NCBI GenBank assembly: GCA_024278035.1
Contig: JAJRUA010000017.1
Span: 1-8,661 of the forward strand
DNA length: 8,661 bases
Origin: Planctomycetota bacterium
Lineage (GTDB): Bacteria; Planctomycetota; Planctomycetia; Pirellulales; Lacipirellulaceae
Reading direction: 5' to 3'
The first letter of the stretch is position 1; each line of letters starts with the position of its first letter. This document shows positions 1 to 5,504 of the stretch, in pieces. The notes beneath the pieces are model-generated. The model made no database searches. It was not told the DNA's origin and saw nothing but the letters and a program-made list of their open reading frames with translations. The translations under genes and the position numbers were made by a program.

Positions 1-1476
1 CACCCCAACCTTGCGACCGTCCTAGAAGCGATCGGCGAGGAATCGGCCAACGGCATCGCTAGGCCCATTGATGTCCTGGCCCTTCAAGAGCAAGCCAATC
101 CCAGCACCACCACACAGGCTATCGTCGATATCTTGAACGGTATCTATGGAGCGGGAACTTATGCCCGAGGAACCTGGGTGGGTGCGTCATTTGGAGCAGG
201 TCGACCAGCCCTGATCTACAATACGCAAACTGTGGAGTTAATTGCCGAACGGTTTGCCTCAAATGTTAGTAACAGCGGTGGTGCACGACAAACTTTGCGA
301 TATCAAATGCGTCCGATTGGCTACGATTCGTCAGCCGACTTTTATGTCTACAACAGCCACTTTAAGGCAAGCCAAGGGACCGCGAACCAAAACCGTCGCG
401 AAGCCGAAGCGATCGAAATTCGTAACAATGCTGACTTCCTTGGAGAAGGGACTAGCATCATTTACGCAGGCGACTTTAATCTCTACACCAGCACCGAACC
501 GGCTTACCAAGAGTTGCTCTCCGCCGGCCCGGGCCAAGCGTTCGATCCGCTGAATCCCTCGAATGTCACGCAATCGTGGAACAATAACCCCGCGTTTTCT
601 GTATTTCATACACAGTCCCCCTGCACTAGTGGCTGTGGAACTGGCGGCGGCGTCGATAGCCGCTTCGACTTTCAGCTTGTTTCGGGGGAAGTGTTGGATG
701 ACGAGGGGTTTTCCCTGATCGATAACAGCTACCGCGCTTTCGGCAACAACGGTTCGACCTATAATACCTCTATCAATAACGGTAATTCGATCGTCTTTAA
801 CGGAATCACTTCGTTCACGAAGTCGCAAGTCCTTAATGCCCTGGCGACGGCAACGGACCATTTGCCCGTAGTGGCTGATTATCAGGTGCCAGCCATTCTT
901 AATGCGATAACGGAGACGATCCCCGCGACACTTGAGCTTGGCGAGCTCTTTGACCTGGACGTGACCGTGTTCAACGATGCGAATGTCGTCGCTGCGATTG
1001 GAGCAGACGAACTCGACTACTCGGTTAGCACAACAGGTGATGTTTCGGGAATATTCTCCGGTATGGACCTAGCCCTCGGAGGGGGCAACCTGTACGACGT
1101 TTTGTTCGATACCTCGACTGTCGGTATGAAAACTGGCTCAATTGTCATCTCGACCAGTAGCCAGTCGGCCGCGAACAACCTGATTTCGATCCCGATCAGC
1201 TTTGAAGTTCTCGCCGCAACGCTTGCCGGTGACTACAACGGCGACGGCTTTGTTGATGCTGCTGACTACACCACGTGGCGTGATGGCGGGCCTCTGCAAA
1301 ACGAAACGGCTTCGCTTGGCGTGATCGATGCAGCTGACTATACCGCGTGGGAAAACAACTTCGGTGCCTCGACATCGACGGCAACGTCGATTCCTGAACC
1401 CTCTTCACTCGCGGCCTTGATCCTCGCCCTTAGTACCGCTGCTTTGCGACGCCTCCCCCAGGCGACTCGCTGTTAG
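1..1476 (+). CDS. Secreted endonuclease/exonuclease/phosphatase-family protein with dockerin-like repeat and PEP-CTERM tail (5' truncated)
   Basis: The frame is open from base 1, so the start is outside the window; 491 residues are visible (numbered here from base 1). The first ~290 residues match the EEP (DNase I/exonuclease III-like) superfamily: LALQEQ with the metal-binding Glu at 30, NSHFK with His at 120, GDFN at 157-160, and the catalytic DH pair at 286-287 in DHLPV. Residues ~290-405 look like a beta-sandwich linker domain with no known name. A dockerin-like module follows: a canonical DxNxDG calcium loop from 411, then a shorter half-repeat at ~440-455 (GVIDAADYTAW). The protein ends with PEP at 465-467, a hydrophobic stretch and basic residues, the PEP-CTERM signal recognised by exosortase. 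I infer an exported or surface-sorted phosphodiesterase or nuclease; substrate unknown. The TTG at 133 is not a real start, because conserved nuclease sequence lies before it. The gene looks AT-richer and Asn-richer than its downstream neighbours. Confidence 0.88.
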   Translation, partial: HPNLATVLEAIGEESANGIARPIDVLALQEQANPSTTTQAIVDILNGIYGAGTYARGTWVGASFGAGRPALIYNTQTVELIAERFASNVSNSGGARQTLRYQMRPIGYDSSADFYVYNSHFKASQGTANQNRREAEAIEIRNNADFLGEGTSIIYAGDFNLYTSTEPAYQELLSAGPGQAFDPLNPSNVTQSWNNNPAFSVFHTQSPCTSGCGTGGGVDSRFDFQLVSGEVLDDEGFSLIDNSYRAFGNNGSTYNTSINNGNSIVFNGITSFTKSQVLNALATATDHLPVVADYQVPAILNAITETIPATLELGELFDLDVTVFNDANVVAAIGADELDYSVSTTGDVSGIFSGMDLALGGGNLYDVLFDTSTVGMKTGSIVISTSSQSAANNLISIPISFEVLAATLAGDYNGDGFVDAADYTTWRDGGPLQNETASLGVIDAADYTAWENNFGASTSTATSIPEPSSLAALILALSTAALRRLPQATRC

Positions 1477-1480
1477 TTCC

Positions 1481-1506
1481 GCCCGACTCGGGCTAGACTC
1501 GTTGGC
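1481..1506 (+). promoter_or_regulatory. Possible larB promoter with a very short or absent leader
   Basis: The 30-nt gap before larB contains GCCCG-ACT-CGGGC (1481-1493), a 5-bp stem, overlapping a -10-like TAGACT at 1494-1499. That hexamer ends 7 nt before the larB ATG, so transcription from it would start at or next to the start codon. No purine-rich ribosome-binding site precedes the ATG, which fits a leaderless message. The -35 region (around 1471-1476) is poor. GACTCG occurs at 1485-1490 and again at 1496-1501. This is suggestive only; read-through from the upstream gene is equally possible. Confidence 0.25.
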
Positions 1507-2211
1507 ATGGAGAACAGTAAAAACCAACGCTCCCTTGCCGACGAGACCGTGACCCTTGATACCGACCGCCGCCGGCGATGTGGCTATTCGGAGGTCGTCT
1601 ACGGCGAAGGGAAATCGGCGGAGACGATTGCCGCGATCCTCGCTGCTCAGCTCGAAGCGAAGGAGACGGGGTTGGTCACTCGCCTTACGCCTGAAATTGC
1701 CGACGCTTTACTTAAGCGATTTCCCCGGGCGATTCACAATTCGGTGGGGCGGACGCTGCGGGTCGCTCCCGAAGGAATCGAACCTTCGGCCCCTCGGGGC
1801 ACGGTGGCTGTTATTACGGCCGGTTCGACCGACCAGCCGGTTGCCGAAGAGGCGGCGGAGACGCTTCTTTGGATGGGTGCCCAAATTGTGCGAGTGAACG
1901 ATGTGGGCGTTGCCGGACCGCACCGACTGCCGGCACGGCTCGCCGAGTTCGAGTCGGCAGACGCGGTTGTCGTTGTGGCCGGTATGGAAGGGGCCTTGCC
2001 GAGCATCGTCGGCGGCTATGTCCGCTGTCCTGTGATTGGAGTGCCGACGAGCGTCGGTTATGGTGCGAACTTCGGTGGCCTCTCGGCCTTGCTGTCGATG
2101 CTCAATAGTTGTGCTCCGAATGTTGCGGTTGTAAATATCGATGCCGGCTTCAAGGCGGGCTACATGGCGGGAATGATCGCGGCACGCGTTAACCCCGGGG
2201 TCACACGTTAG
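1507..2211 (+). CDS. larB: Nickel-pincer cofactor biosynthesis protein LarB
   Basis: The 234-residue protein matches LarB along its whole length. LarB carboxylates the pyridinium ring of nicotinic acid adenine dinucleotide (NaAD) and cleaves its phosphoanhydride, giving the biscarboxylated mononucleotide that LarE and LarC convert to the nickel-pincer cofactor of lactate racemase-type enzymes. The N-terminal region has the family's CGYSEVVYGEGK stretch (25-36). The PurE/AIR-carboxylase-like domain begins at AVITAGSTDQPVAEEA (101-116) and includes NDVGVAGPHR (131-140), VVVAGMEGALPSIVGG (155-170), GVPTSVGYGANFGG (178-191) and NSCAPNVAVVNIDAGF. Cys202 in that last motif is at the position of the cysteine reported to bind NaAD covalently in Lactobacillus LarB. 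The ATG gives a normal family length but has no clear Shine-Dalgarno. The last seven residues (VNPGVTR) and the stop lie in a 19-bp tandem repeat, so the natural C-terminus has probably been replaced. No other lar gene is in the window. Confidence 0.93.
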   Translation: MENSKNQRSLADETVTLDTDRRRRCGYSEVVYGEGKSAETIAAILAAQLEAKETGLVTRLTPEIADALLKRFPRAIHNSVGRTLRVAPEGIEPSAPRGTVAVITAGSTDQPVAEEAAETLLWMGAQIVRVNDVGVAGPHRLPARLAEFESADAVVVVAGMEGALPSIVGGYVRCPVIGVPTSVGYGANFGGLSALLSMLNSCAPNVAVVNIDAGFKAGYMAGMIAARVNPGVTR

Positions 2212-2240
2212 CCCCGGGGTCACACGTTAGCCCCGGGTCA
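2188..2240 (+). repeat. 19-bp tandem repeat (2.8 copies) overlapping the larB 3' end
   Basis: Three consecutive copies of a 19-bp unit, GTTAGCCCCGGGGTCACAC, begin at 2188, 2207 and 2226. Copy 1 differs by one base (GTTAA for GTTAG). Copy 3 is partial (15 bp) and has one G fewer. Copy 1 encodes the last residues of LarB and copy 2 supplies its TAG stop. The third copy forms the left arm of the adjoining palindrome. The spacing is exact, which suggests slippage or unequal exchange at the edge of a pre-existing palindromic repeat. Confidence 0.93.
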
Positions 2241-2255
2241 GTGACCCGGGGCTAA
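2227..2255. repeat. 29-bp near-perfect palindrome upstream of nnrD
   Basis: TTAGCCCCGGGTCA (2227-2240) and its exact reverse complement (2242-2255) flank a single G. RNA would form a very stable hairpin with a minimal loop. No T-run follows the stem on either strand (it is followed by AAAAAGGG on the plus strand), so it is not a standard intrinsic terminator. The stem ends one base before the purine tract that serves nnrD as ribosome-binding site, so folding could affect nnrD translation. The GTTAGCCCC core recurs in the repeat at 5290-5381. I infer a dispersed intergenic REP-like element. Confidence 0.85.
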
Positions 2256-2256
2256 A

Positions 2257-2261
2257 AAGGG
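2257..2261 (+). promoter_or_regulatory. Ribosome-binding site of nnrD
   Basis: An AAGGG tract lies four bases before the nnrD ATG (2266). The spacing is short but usable, and it supports this start. It directly abuts the palindrome ending at 2255. Confidence 0.4.
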
Positions 2262-2265
2262 CGAA

Positions 2266-3156
2266 ATGAAACTTATCGATCTTACCGACACACCACTTCC
2301 CGCGTTGCCGCCGCGCGATGGCCATGCGCACAAGGGGACCTTTGGCCGTGGCCTCATCGTTGGTGGAAGCCTTGGTATGGCCGGGGCGCCCACCCTCTCG
2401 GCTATGGCGTGCTTGCGATCGGGAGCAGGGCTCACCGCGGTTGCGATGCCCGCTTGTGTTCAGCCGGTCGTTGCCGGTTATTCTCCGGTGTATGTGACGC
2501 ATCCGCTTGCCGACGATGGCGAACGGCTTGTCGAAGCGGCCCTCGGGCCCCTTTCGGACTTGGTTGCTGCTTCGACCGCAGCGGCAATCGGCCCCGGTCT
2601 TGGCGAGTCGCCCGCCGTGGTGTCGATCGTCTCCGAATTGCAGCGTCACGCGGGCACACCGATGGTCTTCGATGCCGACGGCCTCAATGCCCTTGCCACA
2701 TGTCCCGAAGTCCTAATAACGCCCGGCGGTTTGCGAATTTTAACGCCCCATGCCGGTGAGTTCGCCCGCCTGCGTGGACAACCCCTGGGCGATCCTAACG
2801 ACGATGCAGAGCGCCGGAAGGCGGCCGCCGCGTTGGCTCAGCGCGATCCCTCGGGACAAACCGTGGTTCTCCTCAAAGGGGCTCGAACGGTCATCACCGA
2901 CGGCAAGCATTTTGCCATCAACTCGACCGGCAATCCCGGCATGGCAAGCGGGGGAGCGGGCGACGTGTTGACGGGGATTCTCGTTGCTCTGCTTTGCCAA
3001 AAGCTCTCGCCTTTCGACGCCGCCCGTCTCGGTGCCCACGTCCATGGCTTGGCGGGAGACCTCGCAGCAGTGAAACTAGGCGAGACCTCGCTCACCGCCT
3101 CTGACCTAATTGATTGCCTACCCGCCGCTTGGCTTGAATTATGCTCGACAAACTAA
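2266..3156 (+). CDS. nnrD: ADP-dependent NAD(P)H-hydrate dehydratase NnrD (YjeF C-terminal/CARKD-type)
   Basis: This 296-residue protein belongs to the ribokinase-like NAD(P)HX dehydratases. They use ADP (ATP in eukaryotes) to dehydrate the damaged hydrate of NADH or NADPH back to the working cofactor. Family signatures occur in order: KGTFGRGLIVGGS (23-35), LRSGAGLTAVAMP (50-62), AIGPGLGES (107-115), VFDADGLNAL (134-143), LTPHAGEF (159-166), LLKGARTVITDG (202-213), and NSTGNPGMASGGAGDVLTG (219-237). Asp233 in GGAGDVLTG is the expected catalytic base. It has no N-terminal NAD(P)HX epimerase domain, which many bacteria fuse to it (as in E. coli YjeF/Nnr), so the epimerase should be a separate gene elsewhere. 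It lies 54 bp after larB on the same strand, with a palindrome between them. The start is supported by the tract at 2257-2261 and by length. Function is confident at family level. Confidence 0.94.
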   Translation: MKLIDLTDTPLPALPPRDGHAHKGTFGRGLIVGGSLGMAGAPTLSAMACLRSGAGLTAVAMPACVQPVVAGYSPVYVTHPLADDGERLVEAALGPLSDLVAASTAAAIGPGLGESPAVVSIVSELQRHAGTPMVFDADGLNALATCPEVLITPGGLRILTPHAGEFARLRGQPLGDPNDDAERRKAAAALAQRDPSGQTVVLLKGARTVITDGKHFAINSTGNPGMASGGAGDVLTGILVALLCQKLSPFDAARLGAHVHGLAGDLAAVKLGETSLTASDLIDCLPAAWLELCSTN

Positions 3157-3164
3157 TGAACCTA

Positions 3165-3228
3165 TCCCAGAACCTACCAGGAGGTGTCCAGCGGTCGAGA
3201 AAGACCGAGAGGCCTAAAGGTTTTGGGA
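3165..3228 (+). other. Nested stem-loop between nnrD and ribF
   Basis: Bases 3165-3175 (TCCCAGAACCT) pair with 3218-3228 (AGGTTTTGGGA) over 11 bp, including one G-T wobble. Inside this, CGGTC (3192-3196) and GACCG (3203-3207) form a 5-bp hairpin with loop GAGAAA. It starts 8 bases after the nnrD stop. The outer stem is not followed by a T-run, so it is not a classic terminator, although it could be the structured 3' end of the nnrD message. No known RNA family is recognised. Confidence 0.4.
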
Positions 3229-3241
3229 CGTGCAGTAAAGA

Positions 3242-3330
3242 ACAACGAAGCGAGACAGGATTACAGGGTTTCATTTGGATCAACGGGTTATAGATACTGT
3301 TGATCCTGTCTCACTTCATTTCCTTTGTGG
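3242..3330. repeat. Imperfect inverted repeat of the ACAGGAT/ATCCTGT intergenic type
   Basis: GAAGCGAGACAGGAT (3247-3261) and ATCCTGTCTCACTTC (3303-3317) are inverted copies with one mismatch in 15. The match continues loosely outward, with AAAG/ACAAAG-like flanks on both sides. Inside lie ACAGGGTTTCAT and a second pair, GGATCAAC (3277-3284) with GTTGATCC (3299-3306). This pair shares bases 3303-3306 with the outer arm, so the two folds exclude one another. The content resembles a dispersed bacterial intergenic repeat built from ACAGGATTnACAGGAT units, here as a degenerate copy. It fills most of the space before ribF and coding potential was not seen. Confidence 0.65.
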
Positions 3331-3342
3331 TTCAATTTTCTC

Positions 3343-4278
3343 GTGCAGATTCACCGTCACCTTACCGACTTGCCCGATGCTGCCCTTCGGGGAGCGGTAG
3401 CGATTGGGAATTTTGATGGCGTTCATCGAGGGCATGCTGAGTTGGTCAAGCAACTCGTCGCCCGAGCTCGCGAATGTGGCGGGCCAGCGATTATCTTTAC
3501 GTTCGATCCGCATCCGGTTCGGTTGCTCCGGCCCGAGCAATGCCCGCCGCCACTCACTTGGACCGCGCGCAAAGCAGAGTTGCTAGCCAATCTGGGTGTC
3601 GATCGTTTGATTGCCTATCCAACCGACGAAGGTCTCTTGCGTCTCTCGGCACAAGAATTTTTTAATTTAATCGTCAAAGAAAAGCTCGACGCCCGTGCGA
3701 TCATCGAAGGGCCCAATTTCTATTTTGGGCACAAGCGCGAAGGGAACATCGAACTGCTAGCCGAGTTTGCCTCGGAGGCCGGAATGACACTGGATATTGT
3801 CACGCCTTCGGAAGAATCGGGCGAAATGATTTCCAGCTCACGCATCCGGCAGGTGCTGGGTGAAGCGGGCGATGCTGAACTTGCTGAGCAGATGCTCACC
3901 GCCCCGTACCGGCTGAGGGGCATCGTTACCCACGGCGCAGGCCGCGGGGCAAAAATTGGTTTCCCGACGGCCAATCTCGAAGGAATCGATACGCTTTTGC
4001 CCGCCCACGGCGTCTACGCTGGCATCGGCCATGCCGGCAACCAATCTTGGCCCGCAGCGATTAACATCGGTCCGAACCCGACCTTCGGCGAAGCCGTGTC
4101 CAAGGTCGAAACCCATCTGATCGGCTACGACGAGACGCTCTACGGCCGGCCTCTGGAGGTTGACTTCCTCCGCCGACTAAGGGACGTTCGCCCCTTCGCC
4201 TCGAAAGAGGAACTGATCGAGCAAATCGATCGGGATGTGCGTGAAGCCCTGCTAACTGCGACTGGACACTTGAAATAA
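3343..4278 (+). CDS. ribF: Bifunctional riboflavin kinase/FMN adenylyltransferase RibF
   Basis: RibF phosphorylates riboflavin to FMN and adenylates FMN to FAD. With the GTG start chosen here it has 311 residues, the usual length. The N-terminal nucleotidyltransferase domain shows GNFDGVHRGH (22-31), FTFDPHPVRLL (52-62) and SSSRIR (164-169). The C-terminal riboflavin kinase domain shows GAGRGAKIGFPTANLE (198-213), INIGPNPTFG (240-249) and YGRPLEVDFLRRLRDVRPF (267-285). I prefer GTG at 3343 (reading MQIHRHLTDLP) over the in-frame TTG at 3325. The GTG gives the short lead-in expected before the first motif, whereas the TTG would add six residues encoded by the flank of the inverted repeat. Neither start has a clear Shine-Dalgarno. 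nrnA begins 2 nt after its stop, so the two are almost certainly co-transcribed and translationally coupled. The same enzyme pair is often close together in the infB-rbfA-truB neighbourhood of other bacteria. Confidence 0.94.
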   Translation: MQIHRHLTDLPDAALRGAVAIGNFDGVHRGHAELVKQLVARARECGGPAIIFTFDPHPVRLLRPEQCPPPLTWTARKAELLANLGVDRLIAYPTDEGLLRLSAQEFFNLIVKEKLDARAIIEGPNFYFGHKREGNIELLAEFASEAGMTLDIVTPSEESGEMISSSRIRQVLGEAGDAELAEQMLTAPYRLRGIVTHGAGRGAKIGFPTANLEGIDTLLPAHGVYAGIGHAGNQSWPAAINIGPNPTFGEAVSKVETHLIGYDETLYGRPLEVDFLRRLRDVRPFASKEELIEQIDRDVREALLTATGHLK

Positions 4279-4280
4279 TA

Positions 4281-5282
4281 ATGCCTACGAAACCCAATAT
4301 GACCATCGATTGGAATCCCCTCAAGCAAATCGTCTCCGCCAACGATTCGTTTGTCATTACCTGCCACACACGGCCCGATTGTGATGCGATCGGCAGCGAG
4401 CTGGGATTGCTCCATGCGCTGGAAGCCCTTGGCAAACAGGTGCGTCTTATCAATGCCGACGCTCCGCCAGAACACATCGGCTTTATCGACCCGGACCAAC
4501 GTGTCGAAGTCCTAGGGCATGGCGTGACGGCTACGGAGGCCCATGCGGCAGACGTACATATCGTGGTCGATACGAGCGCCTGGGGACAATTGGGCGATAT
4601 GGCGGATGTGATTCGCACAACGCCTGCCCAGCGAGTCGTGATCGATCACCATGTCAGCAGCGACGATCTGGGGGCCGAGGTCTTCAAGAACGACACCGCT
4701 GAAGCGGCGGGACGGCTCATATTGGAAGCGATCGATGCTCTCGGTGTGACGCTTACCGAAGAAATGGCCAAGCCCCTCTTCGCTGCGATTGCTACCGACA
4801 CGGGTTGGTTTCGTTTTCCTTCAGTGACCGCCGAAACCTACACTGCCATCGCCCGGTTGGTAGAAGCGGGTGCCTCGCCGACGCAAACTTTCTCAGCATT
4901 GTACGATTGCAACACCGTGGCCCGCGTTCGCCTGCATGGGCGAATTATGGAAAGCCTCACGCTGGAACTCGACGGAAGGGTCGCCTTCGGCAAGGCAACC
5001 ACGGAGGATTTTTCCGAGACGGGGGCCTTGCTCTCCGACACGGAAGATGTGGTCAATAAATTGCTCAGTGTTGAAGGGGTTCAAGTCGCGGCGCTCGTTG
5101 CCGTAATGGAAGAAGGCATCGTTAAGGTGAGCCTTCGTAGTCGTAGCGAAGTCGATGTGCGAATCGTCGCCGAGCGGTTTGGCGGTGGGGGCCACACGAA
5201 AGCTGCCGGTGTTCGCTATCGTGGCACAATCGACGAATCGTGTGCCGCAATGCTCAAAGTGCTCCACGAACAGATGGGGTAG
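4281..5282 (+). CDS. nrnA: DHH/DHHA1 phosphoesterase, NrnA-type nanoRNase/pAp phosphatase
   Basis: This 333-residue protein is a DHH-family phosphoesterase of the NrnA type, which degrades 2-5-nt RNAs and dephosphorylates 3'-phosphoadenosine 5'-phosphate (pAp) using Mn2+. Metal-binding motifs are all present: HTRPDCDAIGS (29-39; Asp33 and Asp35), VVDTSA (95-100; Asp97), the IDHH signature (121-124), and ATDTGWFRF (171-179; Asp173). The C-terminal DHHA1 domain has the substrate-binding GGGGH (301-305) followed by TKAAG. Cys34 sits where many homologues have Gly, next to the metal-binding aspartates; I believe this is common in planctomycete relatives, so activity should be intact. Translation may start at 4281 or at Met7 (4299), since the first six residues (MPTKPN) look dispensable. 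The first ATG is only 2 nt after the ribF stop, favouring coupling. The large inverted repeat at 5290-5381 follows 7 nt after its stop. Confidence 0.92.
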   Translation: MPTKPNMTIDWNPLKQIVSANDSFVITCHTRPDCDAIGSELGLLHALEALGKQVRLINADAPPEHIGFIDPDQRVEVLGHGVTATEAHAADVHIVVDTSAWGQLGDMADVIRTTPAQRVVIDHHVSSDDLGAEVFKNDTAEAAGRLILEAIDALGVTLTEEMAKPLFAAIATDTGWFRFPSVTAETYTAIARLVEAGASPTQTFSALYDCNTVARVRLHGRIMESLTLELDGRVAFGKATTEDFSETGALLSDTEDVVNKLLSVEGVQVAALVAVMEEGIVKVSLRSRSEVDVRIVAERFGGGGHTKAAGVRYRGTIDESCAAMLKVLHEQMG

Positions 5283-5289
5283 CCCTTGA

Positions 5290-5381
5290 AGGCGAGCGGT
5301 ACGGGCGTCAGCCCCCCGATAGAAGCAGTGGCTACGCGCTACACGGGATTATCGGGGGGCTAACGCCCCGGCCGCTCGCCT
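5290..5381. repeat. 92-bp long inverted repeat downstream of nrnA
   Basis: Bases 5291-5320 and 5351-5380 are 30-bp arms matching at 26 of 30 positions, with mismatches only at arm positions 10-12 and 19. A further A-T pair extends each end (5290/5381 and 5321/5350). The loop is about 28-30 bases. The right arm reads ATCGGGGGGCTAACG, then a GC-rich stretch ending GGCCGCTCGCC. The core GGGGCTAAC matches the palindrome at 2227-2255. It may end the ribF-nrnA transcript structurally, but no T-run follows. I infer a mobile or dispersed intergenic element of the REP/MITE kind; there are no clear target-site duplications and no internal gene. Confidence 0.88.
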
Positions 5382-5504
5382 AAGACTCCGCAAATTACGC
5401 CCAATCGTTAAAGTCGCGATCCGCGATGCGTCGAAACAAAGAGGGAGTAGCGCCCGAAATCCGTGCTACGCAATGTCTACACTCTACAACCGAGCCGCTT
5501 TCGC

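Noticed and set aside
331..861. Long minus-strand open frame inside the nuclease gene
   Set aside because: It is antisense to a clear EEP domain, has no recognisable family, and its composition is that of a shadow frame.
1708..2223. Minus-strand open frame opposite larB
   Set aside because: Fully antisense to LarB, rich in His/Arg as shadow frames in GC-rich genes usually are, with no domain match.
2188..2255. Short CRISPR-like array
   Set aside because: The units are directly adjacent with no spacers, so it is a tandem repeat.
2227..2260. Rho-independent terminator after larB
   Set aside because: The hairpin is strong but is followed by A's, not T's, on the plus strand. On the minus strand the T's precede the stem.
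3275..3300. sigma-70-type promoter before ribF (TTGGAT with TATAGA/GATACT)
   Set aside because: The spacing between the candidate boxes is only about 8-12 bases, and both lie inside the inverted repeat; not convincing.
3157..3342. FMN riboswitch upstream of ribF
   Set aside because: The conserved RFN-element segments were not seen. The structure is explained by a nested hairpin and an ACAGGAT-type repeat.
4061..4618. Minus-strand open frame of about 185 residues across the ribF-nrnA junction
   Set aside because: It is antisense to two well-supported genes, Ser/Arg-rich, and without motifs.
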